Notes: generated from the sequence alone by a model not told the origin. A stretch of 64,000 bases of DNA from Hyalangium gracile (GCF_020103725.1 NZ_JAHXBG010000008.1:62001-126000); one strand, 5' to 3'; positions 1 through 8,510 are shown, numbered from the stretch's first letter. Numbers and translations: made by a program.

Positions 1-1249
1 CGGCTCTCCCGCGCCCCAGGCGCAGGCCTCGCCCCCGCTTCCGGCGAGCTTCACGCCTCCCACCAACATGGACTTCGGCATGCTCGGCGACGAGCATATG
101 CCGGCGGGGGCGGATCCGTTCGCGGCTCCCGCGGGCGCGCCGGGCATGGCCGATCCGTTCGCGGCTCCCGCGGGCGCGCCGGGCATGGCCGATCCGTTCG
201 CGGCTCCTGCTGGAGCGCCGGGCTTCGCCGATCCGTTCGCGGCGCAGGCGGCCCAGGCCTCGGGGATCCCGGATCCGTTCGCGGCTCCCGCGGGAGCTCC
301 TGGCTTCGCCGATCCGTTCGCGGCGCAGGCGGCCCAGGCCTCGGGGATTGCGGATCCGTTCGCCACGGCGGAGCCTGCCTTCTCGCCCACGACGACGGGG
401 CGGCAGATGCTCGGCAGTGGGAGCCCCTCCGAGGGCTTCCTCACCCAGACCGATACCAGCCACCAGACCATCGGCCCCACCGAGACGGGGCGCCACCGGC
501 TCGACATTCCGCAGCCCGAGGGCGCCCAGCCGGGTCCGGGCGAGGAGTTCGGTGCGCCCGCGTCCCGCGAGCTGATCGATCTGCCGCAGCAGCCCCAGGA
601 GGCCGCTGCGCCAGAGGCGAGGCCCGTGCCGACGCTGGCCGCTCCCGCCATTGCCCGCCCCGCGGGCCGTCCGGCGGACATGGGCATCCCCGAGCGGCGC
701 AAGCCCACCGCGGCCCAGCAGGTGACGGGACAGGTGGCCTACCTGACCATCGCCGCCGGGTTGCTGCTGGCGCTCACGGCCGTCGGTGGCGTGTACCTGA
801 AGGAGGGCAAGGTGGACGCGGACGCCCTGTCGCCCGCGCACCTGATGGAGCTGCTGACGCCCCGCGACTTCGTCATGCGCAACGTCACCAACGGCCTCTA
901 TGACACGCGCGGCGGCGGCTCGGTCTTCTATGTCCGCGGCGAGGCGGAGAACCGCAGCTCGAAGCCCGTGAAGGTGAAGGTCCAGGCGGGACTCTTCGAT
1001 GGCGGTCAGCGGGTGAAGTCGGCGGAGGGGCTCGCGGGGGCGATCCCCTCGCCCGAGGAGCTGCACGCCGTCAACAGCCCCGAGGCCGCAACGCAGCTGC
1101 GCACCCGGCTGGACGAGAGCGCCACGGTGGTGGCTCCCGGCGGCAAGGCGCCCTTCTTCATCGTGTTCCAGGAGTACCCCCAGGAGCTCAGCGCGTTCCG
1201 GCTCCGTGTCACCCTGGAGCCGGCTCCCGAGGAGGGGAGCAAGCCGTAG
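1..1249 (+). CDS. DUF3426-type membrane protein, 5' end missing
   Basis: The reading frame is open from the left edge (first full codon at base 2), so the N-terminus is outside the window. Myxobacterial proteins of this build usually begin with an MJ0042-type zinc ribbon; that is inference here. The visible part starts with a low-complexity tract of 13-14-residue repeats (bases 110-364), then a Thr/Gly/Pro linker, one membrane helix at about bases 730-800 (VAYLTIAAGLLLALTAVGGV), and a C-terminal beta-rich domain resembling DUF3426 (FYVRGEAENRSSKPVKVKV, then FFIVFQEYP). The layout suggests a cytoplasmic sensor-like N-terminus anchored in the inner membrane with a periplasmic domain. The function is unknown. 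It is 13 bases upstream of the next gene and probably co-transcribed with it. Confidence 0.7.
   Translation, partial: GSPAPQAQASPPLPASFTPPTNMDFGMLGDEHMPAGADPFAAPAGAPGMADPFAAPAGAPGMADPFAAPAGAPGFADPFAAQAAQASGIPDPFAAPAGAPGFADPFAAQAAQASGIADPFATAEPAFSPTTTGRQMLGSGSPSEGFLTQTDTSHQTIGPTETGRHRLDIPQPEGAQPGPGEEFGAPASRELIDLPQQPQEAAAPEARPVPTLAAPAIARPAGRPADMGIPERRKPTAAQQVTGQVAYLTIAAGLLLALTAVGGVYLKEGKVDADALSPAHLMELLTPRDFVMRNVTNGLYDTRGGGSVFYVRGEAENRSSKPVKVKVQAGLFDGGQRVKSAEGLAGAIPSPEELHAVNSPEAATQLRTRLDESATVVAPGGKAPFFIVFQEYPQELSAFRLRVTLEPAPEEGSKP
110..364 (+). repeat. in-frame tandem repeat ADPFAAPAGAPG / ADPFAAQAAQASG
   Basis: Three 39-bp units (110, 149, 188) encode ADPFAAPAGAPG plus M or F. They are followed by 42-bp ADPFAAQAAQASGI units at 227 and 308 alternating with another 39-bp unit at 269, and a partial unit at 350. 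The first two units are almost identical at the DNA level, which points to recent slippage or unequal exchange. The copy number probably varies between strains. Confidence 0.9.
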
Positions 1250-1262
1250 GGAAGCAGCGGCC

Positions 1263-2015
1263 ATGCCCACCCAGGAACAGGCCCGGAACCTCGCGCTGCG
1301 GCTGCACGGCCTGGGCGGCGGCAGCGAGATCCTCCGCAAGGCGGCGGCGCGCGAGCTGGCGCGGTTCGATCCGCTCGACGCCAACGAGCTGATCAGCCAC
1401 CTCATCTCCCTGGCCCGCCTGGGCTGGGAGCCCGCGACGCACGTGCTCTCGGCCTTCGTGGCCGCCCTGGGCATGGAGGCGCAGCAGATCCCCTACGCGG
1501 ACGAGCTGCGGCGGCTGGCGCAGATCCAGTCGCTGCCCACGGTGGCGGACCTCTTCGCCCAGGGCCCCGCCCGCCAGGAGCTGGATGCGGGCGCGGCGGC
1601 CAAGGCGGACGCGCGCCTCTTCACCCAGTCGCTGGGGCACCTGAAGCAGCAGGCGCGCCTCACGAGGGATCCGGACGTGCTGTCCCGGCTCGCCACGGCG
1701 AGCAACCCGTCGGTGGTGCGCAACGCGCTGCTCAACCCCCGCCTCACCGAGCCGCTCGTGGTGCGCATGGCCGCGCGCCGCCCGGCTCGGCCGGAGCCGC
1801 TGGTGGAGATCTGGAAGTCTCCGCGCTGGTCGATGCGCCACTCCGTGCGCCGGGCGCTCGTCTTCAACCCGTACCTGCCGCCCGAGGTGGGGGCGAAGAT
1901 CGTCCCCCTGCTCAACGCCACGGACCTGGCGGAGCTGGCCGCGGACTCCTCCGTGCACCCCTCGCTGCGGGAGCAGGCCGCCCGGCTCCTGGAGCAGGGG
2001 CCGCTGAGCGGGTAG
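1263..2015 (+). CDS. alpha-helical repeat protein of unknown function
   Basis: A 250-residue protein. The ATG at 1263 (MPTQEQARN) was chosen over an upstream start that would overlap the previous gene. It has no signal peptide or membrane helix. The sequence is almost all amphipathic helix with short repeated elements (VLSRLATASNPSVVRNALLNP, then RHSVRRALVFNPYLPPEV, then ADSSVHPSLREQAARLL), in the style of HEAT or leucine-rich-variant repeats. Such proteins are usually scaffolds. It follows the DUF3426 gene by 13 bases, so the two probably form an operon. No enzymatic motif was recognised. Confidence 0.65.
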   Translation: MPTQEQARNLALRLHGLGGGSEILRKAAARELARFDPLDANELISHLISLARLGWEPATHVLSAFVAALGMEAQQIPYADELRRLAQIQSLPTVADLFAQGPARQELDAGAAAKADARLFTQSLGHLKQQARLTRDPDVLSRLATASNPSVVRNALLNPRLTEPLVVRMAARRPARPEPLVEIWKSPRWSMRHSVRRALVFNPYLPPEVGAKIVPLLNATDLAELAADSSVHPSLREQAARLLEQGPLSG

Positions 2016-2128
2016 GGACTGGCGCTGCTGGAGCCTCCAGCGTTTCATGGGGGCGCCAAAGCGCCCGTGCTCACCTTCGAGCCGCTCCCTGCAGAGCCCC
2101 TCGGGTCCCAACACTGGAGATGCATCGC

Positions 2129-2617
2129 ATGAGCAAGCATCCGTTGCCTGGACTCACCCGTGTCGATCACGTCGGCCTGACGGTGCCGGACCTGGACGCC
2201 GCCGTGAGCTTCTACACGGAGACGCTCGGGGCCACCGAGCTGTTCCGCCTGGGGCCCTTCGACGCGAAGGAGCTGCCGCGGATGGCGGATGGTCGAGACT
2301 GGACGGAGGCCCACATCAACGTCCCGGGCGCGCGGCTGTCGATCGCGATGCTCCAGCTCTGCGCCAACCTGAGGCTGGAGTTGTTCCGGTACGAGCTGCC
2401 CCAGGACGCGCGGACCACGCCGCCGCGCAACTGCGACATCGGCGGGCATCACCTGGCGCTCAAGGTGAGCGATCTGGACGCGGCGGTGGCGCACCTGCGC
2501 TCGCGAGGGGTGCGGGTGATGGATGGGTGCATCGCCGTGCCCAGGATGGGGCTGCGGGCCCACTACTTCCTGGATCCGTGGGGCAACCAGCTCGAGCTGG
2601 TGGAGTACAAGGACTAG
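2129..2617 (+). CDS. VOC (glyoxalase/dioxygenase) family protein
   Basis: About 162 residues from ATG 2129 (MSKHPLPGL); an ATG nine bases upstream is possible. It has the two beta-alpha-beta-beta-beta halves of the vicinal oxygen chelate fold: VDHVGLTVPDLDAAVSFYTE at the start, HHLALKVSDLDAAVAHLRSRG in the second half and the closing DPWGNQLELVEY. Metal-ligand candidates are the His of VDHVG, the His of GGHHLALK and the Glu of LELVEY. VOC proteins include glyoxalase I, extradiol dioxygenases and resistance proteins, and the substrate cannot be told here. The gene converges on tatA, and the two stop codons interlock in a single CTAG. Confidence 0.8.
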   Translation: MSKHPLPGLTRVDHVGLTVPDLDAAVSFYTETLGATELFRLGPFDAKELPRMADGRDWTEAHINVPGARLSIAMLQLCANLRLELFRYELPQDARTTPPRNCDIGGHHLALKVSDLDAAVAHLRSRGVRVMDGCIAVPRMGLRAHYFLDPWGNQLELVEYKD

Positions 2618-2835
2618 CCCTTCTTGGGGTCCGTGTAGTCGGCGTCGGTGGTGCCGCGCCGGCTGTTGGGAGGCAGGGGCTTCACGTCCACGAAGTCCTC
2701 GCCCTTGGAGGCCTTCTTGAAGGAGTAGACGAACTTGCCCACGGCATTGCCGAGCTGACCCATCCTCGAGGCGGAGAACACCACCACCAGGATGAAACCG
2801 AGGACGATCATCTCTCCGAGGCCCAGCCCGAACAT
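2614..2835 (-). CDS. tatA: Sec-independent translocase subunit TatA
   Basis: A 73-residue protein starting at ATG 2835 (MFGLGLGEMIVL). It has the TatA/E plan: a short N-terminal membrane helix (IVLGFILVVVFSASRMG), the hinge, an amphipathic helix (LGNAVGKFVYSFKKASKG) and a charged tail. TatA oligomers form the variable pore through which folded twin-arginine substrates cross the inner membrane. tatB/tatC are not nearby, so tatA stands alone. The stop overlaps that of the convergent VOC gene, and the phosphodiesterase gene starts divergently about 110 bases away. Confidence 0.88.
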   Translation of the reverse strand: MFGLGLGEMIVLGFILVVVFSASRMGQLGNAVGKFVYSFKKASKGEDFVDVKPLPPNSRRGTTDADYTDPKKG

Positions 2836-2945
2836 GGGCCCAACAGTGCAGCAAAGCCCTGGGCGAGGCAAGCCACCTGTCGGTGGAAGACGGAAGGGCG
2901 TACTTCTCCCGTCCCTTCGGGGCGGTTCTGACGCAGACTGGCCGC

Positions 2946-3671
2946 ATGCTCCTGCTCGCTCACCGGGGCGCCAGCGCCGACGCCCCCGAGAACACCCTGG
3001 ACGCCTTCACCGAGGCCGTGAGGCAGGGGGCCGACGGCGTCGAGCTGGACGCCATGGTGTGTGGCTCCGGCGAGGTGGTGGTCTGCCACGACGAGCGGCT
3101 GGACCGGCTCGCTCGCCTGCCCTGGGAGGTGCGCACCACGGCCTGGTGGAAGCTCCAGCGGGCGGACGTGGGCACGCCCCTGGGGTTCCGCCCCGCCCGG
3201 ATTCCCCTGCTGGAGGAGGTGCTGGACGTGCTGCCCTCGCACTTCCTGGTCAACATCGAGCTGAAGTGCGACCACTTCGATGATGGGGGCCTGGCGAAGA
3301 AGGTGGCACAGATCGTCACGCGGCGGAGGATGGCCGAGCGGGTGGTCATCTCCAGCTTCAACCCGCTGTGCCTGTTCCGGCTGCTGGCCGCCGCGCCCAT
3401 GCTGCGCCGAGGCTTCCTGATCGATCCGGACAAGCCGTGGGGGCCACAGGCGTACGTGGTGAGCCCACTGGTGTCCTCGCACTCGGTGCACCCCTTCCAC
3501 GAGGCGTGCACGCCGGAGCGGGTGGCGCAGTGGACCGCGGCGGGCCTGCGCGTGGCCGTGTGGACGGTGGATGACCCGGAGCGGGCCCGGCAGCTGGAGG
3601 AGCTGGGCGTCTCCTACCTCATCACCAACCGGCCCGGAGCCATGCGCGAGGCCCTGCGCCGGGCGGCGTAG
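2946..3671 (+). CDS. glycerophosphodiester phosphodiesterase
   Basis: 241 residues from ATG 2946 (MLLLAHRGASADAPENT), the conserved beginning of GDPD proteins. Motifs are HRG with APENT (catalytic His and substrate contact), GVELDAMV (metal-binding Glu/Asp), VVCHDERLDRL (second catalytic His), NIELK, and the terminal VAVWTVDDPERARQLEELGVSYLITNRP. The enzyme hydrolyses glycerophosphodiesters to glycerol-3-phosphate and an alcohol in phospholipid turnover. No export signal is visible, so it is probably cytoplasmic. A DUF3396 remnant lies downstream. Confidence 0.92.
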   Translation: MLLLAHRGASADAPENTLDAFTEAVRQGADGVELDAMVCGSGEVVVCHDERLDRLARLPWEVRTTAWWKLQRADVGTPLGFRPARIPLLEEVLDVLPSHFLVNIELKCDHFDDGGLAKKVAQIVTRRRMAERVVISSFNPLCLFRLLAAAPMLRRGFLIDPDKPWGPQAYVVSPLVSSHSVHPFHEACTPERVAQWTAAGLRVAVWTVDDPERARQLEELGVSYLITNRPGAMREALRRAA

Positions 3672-3890
3672 AGACCAGGGACCATGCAACTGGGGCAGCA
3701 GAAGCACGTGCTCGCCCTTCAATGCGTGCAGGAGGAGCTGGAGCAGCTGTGGCCCGCGCCGTTCAGCTGAGCCGCGGTGGACACGGTATCGAGAGAACAG
3801 TGCCTATGCTGGTTTCAGCCAGGGGGAGATCTATCAGCAAGCGCTGGGTGCAAAGGCAGTGATCCTCTCGCCACGGTCGGGGGTGATTCG
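3672..3890 (+). other. non-coding stretch upstream of the DUF3396 remnant
   Basis: It contains a 28-codon ORF (3684-3770, beginning MQLGQQKHV, Leu/Glu/Gln rich) that I do not recognise and that could be debris. No convincing promoter or terminator was seen. The stretch reads as decayed sequence between the phosphodiesterase gene and a broken gene. Confidence 0.4.
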
Positions 3891-4158
3891 GTGAGGGGGC
3901 ACATTCCCGTCATCCGCTTGCGGAACAGGAGTGGCGTTCTGATGGCCCGTGACGGCGTCGTCGTCTGCTTCTTCATGCGCCGCCCCCATGGCGAGGTCGC
4001 GGCGCCTACTGGCTGACCTTACGGCGAAGCCCCAAAGCCTGCCGCGGTATCGGGCGCTGGCACACCTGCTGGAGCCCTTCCTCTATGAGGAGCGCACCGG
4101 CTGGTTCTCCCAGGACAAGGAGAACCTGCGGCGCTGGCTGCGGCGGCTCTGCCAGTGA
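3891..4158 (+). pseudogene. remnant of a DUF3396 (type VI immunity-like) gene
   Basis: The first part (GTG 3891; HIPVIRLRNRSGVLMARDG then VVVCFFMRRPHGEVA) looks like the N-terminus of myxobacterial DUF3396 proteins, and ends at a stop near 4016. In another frame, 4012-4158 encodes RYRALAHLLEPFLYEERTGW and ENLRRWLRRL, which resembles the C-terminus of the same family. The middle (over 200 residues in intact members, from memory) is missing and the two ends are out of frame, so this is an internal deletion. DUF3396 proteins are often annotated as toxin-immunity proteins; no partner toxin is nearby. The family assignment is from recalled sequence features. Confidence 0.55.
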
Positions 4159-4185
4159 CGGGCAGAGGCCGTGAAGCTGCTGAGC

Positions 4186-5112
4186 CTAGAAGTCCAGGCC
4201 CAGCGAGGTGTTGAAGGTGACGACGGTGGGCAGGGCCCGCGTCTCGCCCTCCTCGGCATTGGGGTCCAGCTTCACGCTACCCAGCCGAGAGAAAGAGATC
4301 TCCGCGCCCAGCTGCAGCACGCCGCCGATGAAGCGCGCGCCGCCGTAGATGCGCTGGGTCATGTTGTCCGAGAGCTTCACGCGCTTGTAGACGCCCGTGT
4401 CCTGGAACGCGGCCAGCGAATCTCCCTCAAGCGACTCGTTGTAGGGGCGGTCCGGGTTGAAGTCGAGGGTGCTCGTGTCGGCGCCGACGAAGTTGAAGTC
4501 CAGGCCGCCGTACGGGGTGAGGGTGATCATCCCTCCCAGCGGGAACTGCTTGCCGATGCCCAGATCCAGGCCCGCCGACGTGAGCCCGAAGTCGCGCACG
4601 CCCATCAGCCGCGTGACGTGGGCGCGCACGCCCAGGTCCGGCAGGTACGTGAAGCCCTCGTTGACGGCCCACTTCAGCTCGCCGGTGGCCGCCACCATGC
4701 GGCTCTTCTCCACCCAGCCCACGCGCCCGCCCATCTCGATGGAGAAGGGCAGTCCCTTGCGGATGTGGAACGAGGGCACCAGCACCGTGCTCGGCTGCGT
4801 GCCCTCCGTGGGGATGGCGATGCTGCTCGGCAGGCTGACGACGGACAGCTCCAAGTTGAGGTTGAAGCCCGCGTGCCCCAGCGTCTCCGGCGGCATCAGG
4901 TTCGTCGAGGCAATGCCTGCGGCGAAGGCGCGCGCGAAGGCCTGGAACCGCGAGTTGCCCGTGGCGCACGTCTCCAGCTGCTCCTGGTTGCACTCCCCCG
5001 GCAGCTCATCCGGCTTACCCAGCAGGGTGATCCGCAAATCGTTCTGATCCGCGTACGCGGCGACCCCCGACAGGAGCGTCGCAAGGGCCAACCACCGACT
5101 GAACGCGTGCAT
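4186..5112 (-). CDS. outer-membrane beta-barrel-like protein
   Basis: 308 residues from ATG 5112 (MHAFSRWLALATLLSG), with a signal peptide ending near AAYA/D. The mature part alternates hydrophobic and polar residues with many Gly and aromatic residues (GELKWAVNEGFTYLPDLGVR, MITLTPYGGLDFNFVGADT, QRIYGGARFIGGVLQLGAEI). It ends in an aromatic residue (SLGLDF), as outer-membrane barrels do. A Cys pair (ECNQEQLETC) lies near the mature N-terminus. The function is unknown. A promoter candidate (5164-5193) lies about 50 bases ahead, next to the terminator of the S41 protease gene. Confidence 0.7.
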   Translation of the reverse strand: MHAFSRWLALATLLSGVAAYADQNDLRITLLGKPDELPGECNQEQLETCATGNSRFQAFARAFAAGIASTNLMPPETLGHAGFNLNLELSVVSLPSSIAIPTEGTQPSTVLVPSFHIRKGLPFSIEMGGRVGWVEKSRMVAATGELKWAVNEGFTYLPDLGVRAHVTRLMGVRDFGLTSAGLDLGIGKQFPLGGMITLTPYGGLDFNFVGADTSTLDFNPDRPYNESLEGDSLAAFQDTGVYKRVKLSDNMTQRIYGGARFIGGVLQLGAEISFSRLGSVKLDPNAEEGETRALPTVVTFNTSLGLDF

Positions 5113-5163
5113 CCTCAAACTGCCTCCCAGGCCCCTGCCGGCAACAGGTGCCAATCCGGCAGG

Positions 5164-5193
5164 ACGCTAACGTGCGCTCGCCGAGAGCGTCAA
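5164..5193 (-). promoter_or_regulatory. sigma-70-like promoter candidate for the barrel gene
   Basis: On the minus strand TTGACG (5193-5188), an 18-base spacer and TAGCGT (5169-5164) precede the ATG at 5112, leaving a leader of about 45 bases. The -35 overlaps the T-tract of the upstream terminator, so termination of one gene and initiation of the next are packed together. The -10 is a weak match. Confidence 0.4.
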
Positions 5194-5241
5194 CAAAACG
5201 GGCGGCCCGCCAGGAGGCCTACGCCTCCGGGAGAGCCGCCC
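5192..5241 (-). terminator. intrinsic terminator after the S41 protease gene
   Basis: Outer arms GGGCGGC (5200-5206) and GCCGCCC (5235-5241) enclose a second hairpin, GGAGGC (5213-5218) with GCCTCC (5223-5228). Read on the minus strand the structure is followed by GTTTTGTTG. This fits rho-independent termination of the protease transcript ending at 5268. Confidence 0.7.
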
Positions 5242-5267
5242 GGGATGAGCCCTGAATGTGGGTGCGG

Positions 5268-8200
5268 TTACTGCGCCTTCGGAGTCTCCACCGGGGTGGG
5301 CGTCGCCAGCTTCTGCGCCACCGCCTCCGGCCGGCGCCGGATGACCAGCGTCTTCCGGCTGGCGAAGTCCTGGTCCTCGCGCGCCACCACCAGCACGTTG
5401 TTGTTGCCCTCCTTCAGCGCGAACTCCGCAGTGAACTTCATCTTGCGCGGCTCCGTGCTCTTCGGGTCCGACGCCTTGAAGTACACCTTCTGGTCGTTCA
5501 CCAGCACGTACATGTCCAGCAGGCCCTGCGGGTCCGCCACCGTGCCGCTGAGGGTGTAGCGATCGCCCGCGGCGATCACCCCGCCGCGAGAGGTGTCCAC
5601 ATCCAGGTGGATGTCCGGCGGCTGCAGGCTGGTCACCCAGTCCACCTTCTTGGGCAGCACGGCCTTGCCCACCCGCTGCTCCTTCGCGTCCGCGGTGCGC
5701 ACGAAGGCGAAGCGGTCATCCTGCAAGGAGACCTTGTAGAAGCCCTTGCCCACCGCCACCGCGGGCAGCACCGCCTGCGTCGGCACCCGGGCCACCGCCA
5801 GCGCGTCCGGCAGCGGCGAGGCCAGCAGCTCCGTCTTCTCCGCCAGCTTCACCATCGTCTTGGTGGGCTCCAGCGCCAGGGCGGGCGCGTCACGCACCGG
5901 CAGCTCGAGCTTCTCGGTGACGAACTCCTCCAGCGGCTCGTCGATGATGGCCAGCTTCAGCGGGAAGGTGTCGCCCTTGTAGCCCTTCTTCACCTGGAGC
6001 TGGAAGCGCGCGGACTTCGTCTCGCCAGCGGCCAGCTCGCCCAGCTTGAAGCGCCCCTTCTCGATGAAGACGTTCGGGTCGCCCGCGTTCTTGATCTGCG
6101 CGAACGAGTCCATCGCCACGCCGGTGCCCACGTTGGTGACGTCGAGCACCACGGTGATGTCCTCGCCCAGCTGCGCCACGCCGTCGCCGTTGCAGCCGGA
6201 GCAGTCATCCAGCACCTGCCAGTTGAAGGCGAAGGCCGGACGCGGCAGCTCCAGGAAGCCCACCTCGCTCACCAGTGTCTTGTTCAGCGCCCCGCTGTCG
6301 TCGAAGAACTTCACCGTCACGTCGTCCCGGCGCGAGGTCAGGTCCTTCGGCAGCTTCACCGGCACCTTCCACGTCTTCTTCTCGCCCGGAGCGATGGCGC
6401 CGAAGATGAACTCGCGGCGATCGATGAAGACGTTGTCGCTCTCGGTCCACGCGCGCACGCGCTTGAGCGGCTCGGTGCCCTTGTTCTCGGCGGTGATGAC
6501 CAGCTCCAGCGTCTCACCGGCGCGCACCGGCTGATCGGCGCCCGGAGAGAAGGTGGCGTCCAGCTGCACGTTCTTCGGCGTGGGGCCCGCGCTCCAGTCC
6601 ACGCCCAGCCCCGCGATGGCGGAGCTGATGCGCTGCTCCTCCTCCTGGCGCTTCTGGTCGATGAAGGCCTTGCCCTGCTTGAGCTGCTGCAGGCGGTTGG
6701 TGGAGGTGGCCTTGAGCACGAAGTCCCGGGCGAACGTCACCTCGAAGTCCTCCTTGATCTCGTCCTGGCTCTCCGCGTCGAGCTGATCGTCCAGGTCCTC
6801 GGTCTGGCCGGCCACGTCCACGTCCAGCAGCGGATCCTTCTCGCCGTGCTTGGCGGCGTCCTTCGGATCCTTCTGGGCGGTGCGCGGGTTCTTCTCGGCC
6901 GTCTCCTTGTCCTTGGCCTTCTTCTCGGCGGCGGCCTGGGCCACCTTCTTCTCGTCGATCTTCAGGTACTTGAGGCTCTCGGCGGCCTTCTCGCGATCCA
7001 GCACCTCCTCGCGCTTCTTGGCCACCTTGTCCGAATCCGGGTTGCCGAAGTGCTGATCCAGGTCCGCCTCGCCGATGGAGCGGCGCGGAGCGAACACGTC
7101 GATGCTGGCCTGGGTGACGCGCGTGGGCACCAGCTGGATGTCCGGGATGATGCCCACCTCCTGGATGGAGACGTCGCCCGGCGTCAGGTACTTGGCGATG
7201 GTCAGCTTCAGCGCGCTGTCGTCCGGGAAGTCATACAGCACCTGCACGCTGCCCTTGCCGAACGTCTGCCGGCCGATGATGACCGCGCGGTTCAGGTTCT
7301 TCAGCGCGCCGGCCACGATCTCGGAGGCCGAGGCGCTGCCGGAGTTCACCAGCACCGCGATGGGGAAGGCGTCCTCGCCCTCCTGAGCCCGCGCGCGCTT
7401 CTCCTCGCGCAGCTTGTCGGACAGGCCCACCGTGGCCACCAGCACGCCGTTGGAGATGAAGGTGTCGGACACCTGGATGGCCTGCTCCAGCAGGCCGCCC
7501 GGGTTGCCGCGCATGTCCAGCACCAGGCCCTTCATGGTGCCGCCCTTGGCCTCGGCCTGCTTGCGGATGTCCGCCAGCGCCGCCTCGAGGTCCCTCGTGG
7601 TGTTGCCCTGGAAGTTCTTCAGGCGCACGTAGCCGACGTTGTGGGCCAGCAGCTTGTGCTGCACGCTCTCGATGGAGATGGTGGCGCGGCTGAGCGTCAT
7701 CACGTGCGGCTTGTCCCAGCCCTTGCGCTCCACGGTGATGGTGATCTTGCTGTCCACCGGGCCGCGCAGCTTGGACACCGCCTCGTTGAGGTCCATGTTG
7801 ACGGTGGACTCCTCGCCAATCTTCTTGATCTGGTCGTCCTTCTGGATGCCCGCGCGGTGCGCCGGCGTCTTGGGCAGCACCTTGACGACGGTGAGGTTGC
7901 CCTCGCGCATCTGGATGACGAAGCCCAGGCCGCCGAACTCACCCTTGGTGGACAGCTTCATCTCCCGGTAGAGCTCCGGGCGCAGCAGCACCGAGTGCGG
8001 ATCCAGCGTGGACAGCATGCCGTTGATGGCCGCGTACTCGATGTCGCGCGTGTCCTCCATGGGACGCATGTTCTTGGAGATGAAGTCGAAGACGTCCTTG
8101 AGCGTGAAGGACAGCTTCCAGGGCGAGTCCACGTGGCTGATGTCGAACTCGCGCTGCTTGCCGTTGACGTTGAGGCTGAGCTTGCCCGTCTCGGCGTTGC

Positions 8201-8510
8201 CGTCCACGAGCACGTCCGGCACGCTCTTCTCCACGTACTCCAGCGCGGCGATCATCATCTCCTTGGGCTTCACGCGCTTGGGGTCTACGTAGTTGTCCTT
8301 CACGTAGAGGATGACCTTGGTGAAGACGCGCAGGGCGGACAGATCATGCTGAGGCTTCTCGCCCTTCTGCTGGGCGAGCGAGCCCTGCCAGCCTTGACTC
8401 GCCTGGGCGGCCCCCATGGTGAGGGGAATGGGCGCCCGGTCACTGCCCACGAGGGCCCAGGCGCCGAGGAGGACAGCGACGGCGATGATCCGGCGAAGCA
8501 TTCGCGGCAT
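5268..8510 (-). CDS. large S41-family C-terminal processing peptidase with PDZ and Ig-like tail
   Basis: About 1080 residues, more than twice the usual Ctp length. Start ATG 8510 (MPRMLRRI) or 8522. Numbered from 8522: signal or anchor helix at 10-26, Ctp N-terminal region 60-190, PDZ about 195-280 (GGLGFVIQ ... AHRAGIQKDDQI), S41 catalytic domain about 285-465 with Ser398 in GSASASE and Lys423 in FGKGS, the usual Ser/Lys dyad. A charged coil (about 490-600) and two or more CARDB/Ig-like modules follow (ELVITAENKGTEPLKRVRAW; ITVVLDVTNVGTGVAMDSF). A CSGCNGDG motif lies between modules. It probably cleaves periplasmic or surface proteins at C-termini; the target is unknown. It is a single-gene transcript ending in the terminator at 5192-5241. 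Confidence 0.88.
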   Translation of the reverse strand: MPRMLRRIIAVAVLLGAWALVGSDRAPIPLTMGAAQASQGWQGSLAQQKGEKPQHDLSALRVFTKVILYVKDNYVDPKRVKPKEMMIAALEYVEKSVPDVLVDGNAETGKLSLNVNGKQREFDISHVDSPWKLSFTLKDVFDFISKNMRPMEDTRDIEYAAINGMLSTLDPHSVLLRPELYREMKLSTKGEFGGLGFVIQMREGNLTVVKVLPKTPAHRAGIQKDDQIKKIGEESTVNMDLNEAVSKLRGPVDSKITITVERKGWDKPHVMTLSRATISIESVQHKLLAHNVGYVRLKNFQGNTTRDLEAALADIRKQAEAKGGTMKGLVLDMRGNPGGLLEQAIQVSDTFISNGVLVATVGLSDKLREEKRARAQEGEDAFPIAVLVNSGSASASEIVAGALKNLNRAVIIGRQTFGKGSVQVLYDFPDDSALKLTIAKYLTPGDVSIQEVGIIPDIQLVPTRVTQASIDVFAPRRSIGEADLDQHFGNPDSDKVAKKREEVLDREKAAESLKYLKIDEKKVAQAAAEKKAKDKETAEKNPRTAQKDPKDAAKHGEKDPLLDVDVAGQTEDLDDQLDAESQDEIKEDFEVTFARDFVLKATSTNRLQQLKQGKAFIDQKRQEEEQRISSAIAGLGVDWSAGPTPKNVQLDATFSPGADQPVRAGETLELVITAENKGTEPLKRVRAWTESDNVFIDRREFIFGAIAPGEKKTWKVPVKLPKDLTSRRDDVTVKFFDDSGALNKTLVSEVGFLELPRPAFAFNWQVLDDCSGCNGDGVAQLGEDITVVLDVTNVGTGVAMDSFAQIKNAGDPNVFIEKGRFKLGELAAGETKSARFQLQVKKGYKGDTFPLKLAIIDEPLEEFVTEKLELPVRDAPALALEPTKTMVKLAEKTELLASPLPDALAVARVPTQAVLPAVAVGKGFYKVSLQDDRFAFVRTADAKEQRVGKAVLPKKVDWVTSLQPPDIHLDVDTSRGGVIAAGDRYTLSGTVADPQGLLDMYVLVNDQKVYFKASDPKSTEPRKMKFTAEFALKEGNNNVLVVAREDQDFASRKTLVIRRRPEAVAQKLATPTPVETPKAQ

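Noticed and set aside
2051-2066. GGGCGC/GCGCCC hairpin before the VOC gene
   Set aside because: The stem is short and no T-tract follows, so it is not supported as a terminator.
3684-3770. A 28-codon ORF after the phosphodiesterase gene
   Set aside because: No conserved features or ribosome site were seen; noted as possible debris only.
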